Assembly (NCBI GenBank): GCA_026770575.1
Contig: MU657171.1
Span: 118,109-162,882, forward strand
DNA length: 44,774 nt
From: Pelagophyceae sp. CCMP2097
Lineage: Eukaryota; Sar; Pelagophyceae
Direction: 5' to 3'
Shown: positions 1-9,424 of the stretch, piece by piece
How positions within the stretch are numbered: position 1 is the stretch's first letter
Layout: every line of letters begins with the position of its first letter
Made by a program: the position numbers and the translations under genes
Notes under the pieces: model-generated
Told to the model about the DNA's origin: nothing
The model's database searches: none
The model's input: only the letters and a program-made list of their open reading frames with translations

Positions 1-93
1 AATTTTAGCGATCGCATCAACCACCAATCGCTAAATCGGCCGAGTTGCTGTTTTTTTCTTCCCAAGGTGGAACCTCGGATTTGCTGGGCGACG

Positions 94-145
94 GACAGAC
101 AGACAAACAGACAGACAAACAGACAGACAGACAAACAGACAGACA
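94..145. repeat. GACA/AACA tetranucleotide microsatellite
   Basis: This is a run of about 13 tetranucleotide units alternating between gaca-type and aaca-type units (gacagacagacaaacagaca and so on). It is a plain simple-sequence repeat in non-coding DNA. Confidence 0.9.
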
Positions 146-173
146 TAATTGCCCCTGGTAATCCTTCAATCAA

Positions 174-236
174 AGGACCCGAAGGGCCCTTGCCGTAAAC
201 TGACGTTGAATAAACGGCAAGGACCCTTCGGGTCCT
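174..236. repeat. 23-bp inverted repeat (hairpin) with 17-nt loop
   Basis: The arms are 174–196 and 214–236. They begin aggacccgaaggg and pair over 23 bp with a single C·A mismatch (187/223), leaving a 17-nt loop. The stem lies in non-coding DNA about 570 bp upstream of the first gene. It could be the end of a small inverted-repeat transposon or a foldback element. It could also be a structured RNA. Nothing in the sequence decides between these. Confidence 0.75.
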
Positions 237-809
237 GAAAAAACGGTAAAATTTAAATTTAATACAATTGTAAAAACTGAAAGAGTTGTCATCGCCTAAG
301 ATATAATCCACCTTGGCTTTGGTCGATAAGGGCAAAAAAGAGGGTCCTTTAGACCCAATCTTCGCGTAACACTCCGACCGAGGCCCCGCGTATGCGGCGC
401 AATTGCCCAGCGCGTGAAGAGCATTTTCATTTTCTCGCCGACCGCAACAAGGAGTGGGGCTGTATGAATTGTTGCGCTACACAATTATTGTATGCTCGAA
501 CAGTTGACCGGCATCTCAACCTCTCCTCGACGATCCTTAGGATGCCTAAGGCAACGCTGGCTCAAGAGTACAACATTGTAGGGATTTGTCGCCCGTTGGT
601 GGATATGCAGAGATTCTGATGCCAAAGTTTGTCATTGGTCCAACGGCGCGTGTCAAACTGGGACGCAATTGCGTTGCTGACAGGAATTCGAACAAAAATC
701 ACGACCTCGTGTCGACAAAGACGCTGCGCGCCCCGGTTCGTTTCGGCGTCTGGCGCCTCGGTGGATCAGCCGCCTGCCGCGCCCACGCGGTGCCCCTAGG
801 CCTCGCATC

Positions 810-2304
810 ATGATGTCCGCGACGACCGCGCGGCGGTCTCTCTCCTTTGACCGACTTGGCCGACTGGCCGCCGCAGCGCCGCGGACGGGCCTCGGCGCCG
901 CGAGGATGCGTCGGAGATGGGGCTCCGAGGCGCCGTCCGCGTTTTATGCCGCGACTTTCGTACGACAAGACCTCTTCGCGGCGTCTTGTTTGAGACGTCG
1001 CAGGCCGCGCGGAACAAGAACAATCCAGTCGGCTTCGAGGCCCGCGACCGCGCGACGCCCTATCGCCGCCCGCCGCTAGGTCCGCTGTTTCTCGGTCCTC
1101 CCGGACGGCCGCTGCGGCGTCGACGCGGCGCCGGCGCCGCTCCTCGGCGCGGCGGCCAAGCGCTCCGTCGCGTCGCTGGCCCACAAGCGCTTCCTGAGCC
1201 TCGGCAAGCCAAAGTCTGAGGTCGACTTCGCGCGCGTCCTCGAGCTGTACGAGTACCCGACGCCTGAGCGCATCCAGACGAAGAACCAGAGGCGGCGGTT
1301 TAGCGAGTTTTCCAACGAGACGCTCGCCGTCATGGCCTCCCAGGTCCGCGGCGCCCCGGGGCGGGCGGCGCGCGCGCCGCGCCCCCTCTCCCGGGGCGGC
1401 GCGAGGAAAATTGCGCGCGTAGGGCGTCCACGGCGCGTTCAAGGAGCGGCTGCTGCGGGAGATTATGCGCGTCGACGAATGCTCGTACATCGAGGCCTAC
1501 GGCGTCCTCTCGCAGATGAACAAGCAGCTCGAGCAGTACGTCTGGCTCTTCAAGATGCCCTACCAGCTCGGCATCGCCTCCGCCTGGGTCGTCGGCATCG
1601 TGCGTGTCTCCGCGGCGGAGCGCGCCGACGAGGGGCCTCTACAGAATCGTCGTCCGGTCGCGCCGGGGAACGCCGCCTCGCCTCGCCTCATGGCGGCCTT
1701 CAGGTCCTGGTGCCCATGGGCGTCTTCCACCTCGACACTGCGATTTGGTTCAACACTGCTTTTGTGCACTCGGAGCAGCCGCCTTTGGACGACCTCGACA
1801 CGGCGTGGAAGGTCGGCACGTGGACGTGGAGCTGGATGGAGCCGCTCATCGGCACGGCTTCGTTCATCCTCCTCGCCATGCAATTGATGCGCGCGAACAT
1901 GTTGATGATCGACCTCAAGCCGTCCCGCGCCGCGCCACATCCCCATCGGACAACCCGGACCGTCGCAGTTGCGACGGTGCACACGTTGCGGAGCGCCCGC
2001 AAGACCGCCGTCGCCACCTTAGGTTCCACGCGCACGTGCTCACGTGGCGCGCGAACCGTACCCCACCGCGGCGTCCGATCCCCTTTGGGCGCCCGGGGCG
2101 ACGCTTCGGTGCCGGCCGACGGGGGGCGCGCTCTGGCGTCCTCGCAGAATACGCGCGTTAGGCCTGTACACGAGCTTCCCGCACTACGAGCGAGAAATCA
2201 TCCGCGACTACGCCAAGTCGGACCCGTGGGGCCGCGACACGTTCCGCGTGCGCTTAGGCTTCCCCGCCAACTCCGTCATCCCGCTCGGCGGCGGCCGCGC
2301 ATGA
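810..2304 (+). CDS. Conserved membrane protein, probably mitochondrial, unknown function
   Basis: I do not recognise a named family. The model has five exons (810–959, 1080–1343, 1423–1599, 1704–1921, 2148–2304) whose phases join without a stop, giving 321 residues. The first exon is Arg/Ala/Ser-rich and lacks acidic residues, as in a mitochondrial presequence. Exon 2 opens with RCFS, which resembles a processing-peptidase site. The mature part has a charged helical stretch (FKERLLREIMR) followed by two hydrophobic segments, around MPYQLGIASAWVVGIV and WMEPLIGTASFILLAMQL, separated by an aromatic/acidic loop (HLDTAIWFNTAF). A C-terminal DPWGRDTF stretch follows. From memory, similar uncharacterised proteins occur in diatoms and other ochrophytes. 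The first exon and start are the weakest part; exons 2–5 are well supported by phase and composition. Confidence 0.65.
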
Positions 2305-2510
2305 ACCATTTGCCGCCGGCACGCTACCGGCGGATTCGCCACTCCGCGCATCATGTTCATGCGTGGACAGCGACGCCCTATCTCGGAAATAATATCACGC
2401 CCTTTTGTGAAGACGTCCTCCCGGGTCAGCCTTGCGACCCATCGTCAGCGGGTCATCATCGGACGTCTCGTCTTTGCGGGGAGCGTGCGTTCTCGTGCTG
2501 GGATGTCCAC

Positions 2511-4556
2511 TTAGAAAAGACCGAGGAACGTGCTGCTGGGGGTGTCAAGCGGGCGTTGCTGCTCCGTTTCCGCCTCGGCCTCGGGCCCGTTGACGAGGTG
2601 GCTCCACTCCGAGGGCGCGAAGCCGACGGCCTCCAATTCCCGAAATTCGAAGCCGGCCTCGATGAGCTGCGGCGCAGAGTAGCCACCCTCGCGGAGCGCG
2701 CCGACGGAAAAGCCTGCGCATCGCAACGTCCCGGCACGCGACTCTGGTCGGCACGCAGATCCGGCCGTCTCGCGGATCCGGCCGTCTCGACGGCAGAAAC
2801 GCACCGGCCCGGCGGCCGTCAGCCGCGGTCAGATTGGCCGCGCGGAACTCGGCCGCGGAGAAGCCCGCACGGGCGACGTCCTACCCATCGACGCGTTGGG
2901 ACGCTGCTCGAGGTCGCGAGATGACTGACCTCGAGTGCGCAGTCAGCGGCCCTGGCGTCTTCGATCGAGGCGCCGGCGCTCCGCAGCTCGGCCAGCTCGT
3001 AGCCCGCGCGCAAGAGCGACCGGAGCGACCGGCGCGCCCGCACGACGTCGGCGGCCCGTGGCCACGTGTCCGCGCGCGCCTAGAGGGGTCCCCGTGCGTC
3101 TCAAGGGCGCCGTTGACTGTCTGCGGGCGACCGTTGACTGTCTGCGGGCAAGTATGCCTCACGAGAAAGTCGGGCATGTCGGCGAAGCCGGCCTGGGCGA
3201 GCTCGCGCGGCGAATAGCCGAGGGCGCGGCGCTCCGCAGCACTCAACGGCGCCGGGGACGGCATCTCTTCGTCGGCCGCAAGGCGCGGCGGCGGGCCGTC
3301 GGCGCGCGTCGCGTCGGCGCGCGTCTCGTGGAGGAGCATAATCATGCCGAGGTTTTCCCGCGTCGGTCGGAGGTAGCCGCGCGTCGAGTCGCGGGCCCAG
3401 GCGGCGGCGCGGTGGAGTTGTGCAGCGTCGGCGTCAATATTCTCACGGCCTTCGCGGATGCGGGCTGCGTCCCGAGCCGCAGACGCGAGGCGGCCGCGGA
3501 CATCGCGCTGCGCGCTCCGCGCGGCCGTGAGCGCGGCGGCGGTCTGCGTAGAGCGCAGGGCGCACGCGGCGGCGACGGCGCGCGCCGCGTCGACGGCGTC
3601 GCTCGCCGCGAAGACGGCGGCCTCTGTCGCGGCGCACTCGCCGAGGCGGACGCAGCCCGCGGCGTCAACCGCCGCGTCGTCTGCCGCGTCGTCGTCGTCC
3701 GCGGCGTCGTCGTTTGCCGCGTCGATGCGCCGCGCGTAGACCGCGTCGCGCTGCGTGGAGCGCTGCGCGTACGCCACCGCCTCGACGCCGAGCTGCTTTT
3801 CGGAAAAGCGGAGGTCGTCCCGGAGCCGTGCCAGCGTCGCCTCGCGCCTTTTCACCTCTGCGACTGTCGCCGCCGCAACCTCGTCGGCCCGCGACCGCGC
3901 CGCGTAGCACGCCGCCTCTTCCACCAAGGTGTCGTCAAAGGCGACTTTGAGCCGCGCGGAAGACGCTTCCGCCGAGATGAGCTCGTCGTCGAGCGCCGCC
4001 AACCGCGACGCCACAAGCGCGTCACAGTCGTCGCCACCAGCGCATTGCGGTTCGCCGCTCGACGACGCTTGGTCGCCTTTCACCGCCGTGGACGCGCGGC
4101 GCCGGTGCGCCTCGAGCAAAACGAGCACTCTTTCGTGTTCCTCGCGCGGGACCTTCGTTTCATCCCCGAGCCTCGCCGCGTCGGCCGCTGCGTCGGCGAG
4201 GCGGCTCTGCAGGTCGGAAACGTCGTGGCGCAGGGCCTCGAGGCTCGAGCGCGCCGCGGTGAAGATGTGGGCCGCGCGTCGGAGCGCGATATTCGGGACC
4301 AGGTGCGTGCTCTCTAGCACCTCGTTCGTCACGGGCGACGTCGGCCGGCCCGTATTGGCCCACCACTCGAGGATGGCGTAGCGCTCGTAGGAGTGGCCGT
4401 CGGCGGTGACGACGGGGTCGCGGAGCGGTTCCTTGGTAATTGGACCTACGCAGCGCGTCGACGGCACTCCAATCTGCTAAGGCGACGCCGGTCTAGACAG
4501 AGGAACTCGGGCGGGATGTCGTGGAGAAAGACGTCGCGCAGCTCGTCTTCGTGCAT
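2511..4556 (-). CDS. U-box E3 ubiquitin ligase with coiled coil and AG[FY] repeats
   Basis: The five exons are 4556–4499, 4445–3163, 3079–2930, 2880–2805 and 2713–2511. They give 589 residues with all phases matching. Splicing out the first intron (53 nt) rebuilds the U-box hallmark IPPEFLCPITKEPLRDPVV, followed by DGHSYER and the W of EWW, so this is a U-box domain at about residues 14–80. It should bind an E2 and transfer ubiquitin. A long Ala/Arg/Asp-rich coiled-coil region follows to about residue 330. The C-terminal part carries degenerate repeats of the form L(R)xAG[YF]SxxELRxAGF, for example LGYSPRELAQAGF, LLRAGYELAELRSAG and LREGGYSAPQLIEAGFEF, spread over four exons. The repeats probably recruit substrate (inference). 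The start is the first ATG in frame with the U-box; a further 5' exon is possible because the frame stays open upstream (VWDPPNFVPEE). Confidence 0.85.
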
Positions 4557-5027
4557 CGTCTCCTCGGGGACGAAATTCGGCGGGTCCCAGACGCGCGCCG
4601 GCGCCGAAACCTGCGCCGGACATAGAAGCGTGACGGAGGCGATGAGGCACGAGGGGTTTTATTTATATACCGGCAATACCGTGCCTTCTGCACCCATCTC
4701 GATGCAAAGAAGCCATCTCGATATATTCAAGCATAGAAGGAGTCGAGGTGGCCGAGGCTTCTGCGGAAACACGCATCTCGACCGACGCTGCGATGCGGAC
4801 GGGCGGACACATGGCCTGCATCATGTACGCGCGCCGCTGGGTCCGCGTCGAGAGGTGCCGCGGCAACCCGCCCACGAGGCCCACCCACATGACCTTGCGG
4901 CGCGTTGAAAGAATTTCGACCCGACCAAAAAACACGTCAATGAGATCGCTGAAAATGGGTTTAGCGAGTGCTTTTTGTGACTCAGCTCTCCGAACAGGAC
5001 ACCAGGTGGCCCCCCCGCAGCGTCGAC
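4557..5027. other. Intergenic region between divergent U-box and aminotransferase genes
   Basis: This stretch of about 470 bp should contain both promoters. The octamer catctcga occurs three times within 87 bp (4695–4702, 4714–4721, 4774–4781). A minus-strand open frame with an ATG near 4900 has no motif I recognise, so I do not call it a gene. No TATA-like element stands out. Confidence 0.5.
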
Positions 5028-6820
5028 ATGTTCCGGATAAGCGCCGCGTGCGCGCTCGCGAGCGCCAATGGACTGCAGCGGCCGGCTGCGCAGCCGGCGG
5101 CGAGGGCCCGCGCGCCCTTTGCGACGATTGAAGATCGCGGCGTCCGCCTGGCCGACGACTTTGACGACGCCTTTGGCTGCGCCGCGCTCGATCGCCTCGG
5201 CACGTCGGGCCCGACGGTCTGGACCGAGTTCGGCGACGTCGCCCGCACCGTCGGCGCCACGCAAGCACCGGCGTCGCCGCAAAGACCCACGCGCTCCCAA
5301 GACCGGCCCTCGCGCGGTGGGGACGCCGGTCGCGTAGGTTCCCGGGCGGCGTGGCCAACCTCGGCCAGGGCTTCCCGGACAGCGCGCCGCCGGACTTCGT
5401 CCTCGACGCCGCGAGCGCGCGCCCGCGTCCGAAAGCCTTGTCGTCGGATTCGCCGCGTCGAAGCCGCCTCCACCGCAACTTCTAGGGGAGACGGCGGGCG
5501 CGGCCATCCCGGCACAGCACCAGTACACGCGTTCCGCGGGCTACCCGCCCCTCGTCGAGATCATCGCGAAGCGCTACTCGAAGCACCTCGGCCGCGACGT
5601 CGACGCCATGGCCGAAGTGGCCATCACCGTGGGCGCGACGCAGGCGTTACTCGTCTCGCTCATGGCCACGCTGCGCGCCGGTGACGAGGTCGTCCTCGTC
5701 GAGCCGTTTTTTGACTTGTACATCGGCCAGATCCGCCTCGCCGGCGGCGTGCCCGTGACCGTCCCAATGAGCGTCGACGCAGAGACGGGCCAGTGGATGC
5801 TCGACGCCAAGAAGCTCCAGGCCGCAATCACGCCGAGGTACGCTGCCGAGAGCGCCGCCGGCCGCGCTTCCTCGAGCGCCGGCCGCGCCCGAGCGCTCTT
5901 GTAGGACGCGGCTGATCGTGTCCAACTCGCCGCACAACCCGACGGGCAAGGTCTTCTCAAAGGCCGAGCTCGAGGACGTGGCGGTCGTCGTCCGCGCGGA
6001 GAACGCTGCGCGCGCCGCGCAGAAGGAGGCGCAACGGCCGCTGCTCGTCATCGCCGACGAAGTGTACAAGTTTATCGTGCACGCAGAGGCCGCAGAGCAC
6101 GCGCACTTCGCCTCGCTGCCAGGTGCGTTTGGACGCTTGGCGGTGGGCCGCGCAGGAGGCCTGACTCGGCGCCGTCTAGGCATGGCCGACGTCACGCTGA
6201 CGGTCTCGAGCGCGGGCAAGACGTTTTCCGCGACAGGGTGGCAGGTCGGGTGGATCGTGGGCCCTAAGGCTTTAGTGGCCAACGCGCAGCGGCTGCTGCC
6301 GTACCTGCAGTTCTGCGCGGCGACGCCGATGCAGGCGGCGCTCGCCGTGGCGCTGCAGTGCGCCGACGCGCCGTTCAACGATTCGCCGTCGTACTACGCC
6401 TGGCTCCGGAGCGAGTATGCGCGCAAGCACGGTCTGCTCGTGGCGGCGCTGACTCGCGCGGGCATCCGGCCGCTGGCGTCGCAGGGTGGCTATTTTGTCG
6501 TCGGCGACGTCTCCGCGCTTTTGCACCTGGTGCCTGTGCACTACTTCCTCGCGCCCAAACACAACGGCGGCGGCGGCGTCGCGTCGCGCGACTGGGCGTT
6601 TTGCAAGTGGCTCGCCGCCGAGCACGGGGTCGTCGCTATCCCGACGTCGCCCTTTTTTAACGCGGACAAGCCCGACGCCGAACTGGCGAAGACGGCGCTC
6701 GTCCGCTTCGCGTTTTGCAAATCAGACGCCACGCTCGAACAAGCAGCGGGGCGCCTATTCACGCTCAACCCGGCCAACGCCGCATCGAGCCCCAACGACG
6801 CCCGCCACGGCGCGAGATGA
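5028..6820 (+). CDS. Kynurenine--oxoglutarate transaminase-like aminotransferase (class I/II)
   Basis: The exons are 5028–5260, 5338–5426, 5486–5837, 5905–6122 and 6180–6820, giving 510 residues. The fold-type I PLP aminotransferase landmarks appear in order: VANLGQGFPD and PPDFV (substrate region), QYTRSAGYPPL, ITVGATQALL, SNSPHNPTGKVF, VIADEVYKF (the Asp that holds the PLP pyridine nitrogen) and SSAGKTFSATGWQVGW, whose Lys forms the PLP Schiff base. NLGQGFP plus SxGKTFSxTGW is typical of the kynurenine aminotransferase / cysteine-S-conjugate beta-lyase group, which transaminates kynurenine, glutamine or related amino acids. The N-terminus (MFRISAACALASANG) looks like an organellar presequence, so a mitochondrial location is likely. 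The first intron only keeps the frame if the donor is GC (AC|GCAAGC) instead of GT; all others are GT–AG. Confidence 0.9.
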
Positions 6821-6892
6821 TTGTATCGGCCATAAAATATATGTGTTGTCAAAAAAGGGCGTCCTCGGGCGGGCGCGGGCTTTGGGAGTGCG

Positions 6893-9251
6893 TCAGTCTG
6901 AAAAGTGGATGACGATGGCGGTCATGTTGTCCGTGGAACCCAGGGCGGCGGCGGACTTGACGAGGGCGCGCGCCGTGTCGACGCGGCGGTCCACGGCCTT
7001 AACTACAATCTCTACTGCCAAATCGTTTGAGATGACGTCCCAGATGCCGTCGCAGGCCAGGATGACGAAGCGGTCCAGCGTCGGGTCGAGCATGCGCTGG
7101 ACGACGTCGGGCTCGCCGACGACGCACTTGGTCGGGTGGTACTTCAAACACACGTCTCCGATTGATCGCGACAGCGACAGGCCGCCGGGGTAGCACCGCA
7201 CGGGGTTCGACGGATGCACCCCAAAACAAAACGCCGGGCAGTACTGGCCGAAGGTGTGCCCCGGGCCCGTCGCGTTGGCCTCGGTGATGGACCGGCCCAC
7301 CGTGCCGCCGGCGGAAACGATGCGCTGCAGCTCCTTTGGCTCATTGGGCTTGTGGTCGCGCGAGAGCTCGTGGGCGGCCCAGACCGCGCGCTTGTCGTCA
7401 AAGGAGCCCAGCACGGCGCGCGAGTCGCCGACCCAGCCAATCGTCACCTCGAGGCCCTGGACGAGGCAGACCACTGCGGTGGTGCCGTCGAACCACCGCG
7501 GCTGCGCCGACAGCGCCGCGCGCAGGTACGCCTGCTCGGTGCGCTTGATGCCGTAGCGCACGGCGGCGGCGGCGTCGCCGCGCTTCCACGCCGCCGTCGC
7601 GGTCGTGTTGTCCAGCAGCCGCTGCCCGCAATACTCCGCGGCGCGCGACCCAGCGTGTCCGTCAAAGACGGCGAAGAAGGCCCGCGCCGAATCGTCGTGG
7701 ATCGAGTCGTTGACGCAGTACACGTCCTCCATCGTAGGCCGCCGGCCCTGCTCCGAGCAGACGTGGAACGAAGACACCACGCGCCGCGCAGACGCCGCGC
7801 CGGGAGGCGCGCCGCGCAGCGGCGAACCCGTGCCCACGGCCGGCGGCGGCGCGGGTTCGCCGTCGCCGTCGGCGTCGGCGTCTCTGGGCGCCTCGTCGGC
7901 CACGCCGCCCGCGGGCGCCTCGTCGGGCGCCTCGTCGGGCGCGCCGCCCACGGGCGCCTCGCCGTCGTCGCCCGCGCGCACCGTCGGCGTCGACGACGCG
8001 CCATCGTCGTCGAAGGAGCCGCCGTCCGCCTCGGCGGGCACCGGCGTGGACGCGTCGACGAAGACGTCGCCGGGGTCCGCCGGCGCCTTGGCCACTGCCG
8101 CTGCCGCATCGCGGCGTCGCCGCGCCGCCGCCTCGACCGCCGCCTTGGCCGCCGCGCCCATCATTAGCGCGTAGTTGTCCAGCGCCACGCCGTCGGCGTC
8201 GTGCCTGCGTCGCAAACGTCGACGTCGACAGCGGCCCACGCGAGCTGCACACGTCCGCGGCGGCAAAAGGCGCGCCCCCCGGCGGCAAAACGCACCAGGC
8301 CTCGTCGTCGTCGTCGTCCTCCTCCTCCTCCAGGACGCTGCCGCCGACGCCGGTCCTGGCGCTGCGCAGCGAGAGGAGCGACTGCGTGTCGGAGAGGTCG
8401 TCTGCTACCGCCATAACCGAAGAGTCCATCGTCGGCGCTAGGCTCCCAGTACGCGAGGCCTGCGTCCCTTCCTCAGAAATATCGTCCGGCACGTCCGGCG
8501 CGCCTAGAGTAGCCCGTGATCTCACGACTCGGGGCCCACGAGGCTGCGTCGCCCCTTTTTTGAAAGTTCCAAAGGCCCCGCGCACAGCCCGCCGCCGCGC
8601 ACCTTGCAGGTTGAGCGACGCCGTCTCGGAGATGGTCTCGTTTTCGTTTTCGTTTTCGTCGGCGACGGCGCCGTTTGACCTAGCACTGATTGGTGGGCGA
8701 CGACGACGGCAAAAATGACGGCAGAAGGTCCTCGCTCTTGCGTCTCCAGTCCTCCGCGTGAAACGAGGGCCGTCCCCGGGCGTGCAGCTCGCCTCGGGCG
8801 CCGCGCCCGGCTTCACCGCGACTGTCCGGGTTTCCGCCGTGGCGACGCGGCGTCGCGCGACTGAATCGTCGATTCGTCCAAAACGTCGCCGACGGCCGCG
8901 TCCACCGCGACCGTCGCGCCGTCGGCCTCGGCCGGCGACAGCGCGGCCTGCGCGCGTCGAAATTTAAAGACGGGGACGGCTGAGGGGTGACGCCGCGCGC
9001 GCTTCGGACGGCGGAACTGCCAAAATCCGGCCACGAGGCGCCACGGCGGCTTCGATACCCGGTGCGGCGTTGAGACAGGCGTCCCCCGGGTGCAGGACGC
9101 CGCGGCGCACGGCGTCCTGGTCGCCCCTTTGATTAGGCGCCGTTGGCGTCTTCTCCTCCTCTTCGACGCGCGGCGCCTCGCACATGCCGCACGTCTTCGA
9201 CGAGGAGAGGTTCGCGAAGAGGCAGTCCTCGCATTCCCACGACCCGCTCAT
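6893..9251 (-). CDS. PP2C-type Ser/Thr phosphatase with N-terminal RanBP2 zinc finger
   Basis: Five exons (9251–9111, 8947–8817, 8679–8603, 8503–8251, 8204–6893) join in phase to 637 residues. Residues 5–24 (W-x-C-x2-C-x3-N-x6-C-x2-C, beginning SWECEDC) match the RanBP2-type zinc finger consensus exactly. A low-complexity acidic linker follows (ENENENE, LEEEEDDDDD), then the catalytic domain from about residue 345. PP2C landmarks are visible in order: RRPTMEDVYCV, FAVFDGHAG, FDGTTAVVCLV, GWVGDSRAVL, ELSRDHKPNEPKE, GGTVG, LSLSRSIGDV, VILACDGIWDVIS and STDNMTAIVIHF. The metal-binding Asp residues (in MED, DGHAG, CDGIWD and TDN) are all present, so it should be an active Mg/Mn-dependent phosphatase. 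The phosphatase part is certain. Linking it to the zinc finger rests on four consecutive introns with compatible phase. The alternative is a separate small zinc-finger gene at 8964–9251. Confidence 0.85.
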
Positions 9252-9424
9252 ATCGGCGCACGCGCGGCCGCCGCGCCGGGCCGAAGAACTGGGCCGGGCG
9301 GTGAAGTGCACCAACTAATACCAACTTTTGATCGAAATCGGCGATAGAATATTCGAAGCCGTGGCGCGGGGGACGCGGCGTGGGCGGTGACCTTTGCGGC
9401 GTCGCCTCCGCCGCGACGCAGGGT

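Larger units (their letters stand above)
1..809. other. Gene-free left edge of the window
   Basis: I see no convincing coding exon in this stretch. It is clearly less GC-rich than the genes that follow, with an A/T-rich run near 237–290. It holds a GACA/AACA microsatellite and a long near-perfect hairpin, both listed separately. Short open frames exist on both strands, but none has a recognisable motif, and their composition does not match the GC-rich coding style of the window. It is probably intergenic or mobile-element-derived sequence, possibly including 5' regulatory DNA of the first gene. Confidence 0.6.

Noticed and set aside
2935..4317. A 460-codon plus-strand frame opposite the U-box gene
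   Set aside because: It is antisense to a gene with clear U-box motifs and matched introns, and it has no recognisable motif of its own.
4663..4891. A minus-strand frame upstream of the U-box gene that could be an extra exon or small gene
   Set aside because: No donor/acceptor pair joins it convincingly to the U-box exon, and the peptide has no recognisable feature. It is left as intergenic.
8964..9251. A separate small zinc-finger gene
   Set aside because: The part after the finger in the unspliced frame is low-quality sequence, whereas splicing at 9110/8948 continues in phase through to the PP2C domain. I therefore treat it as the 5' end of that gene, with the separate gene as the alternative.
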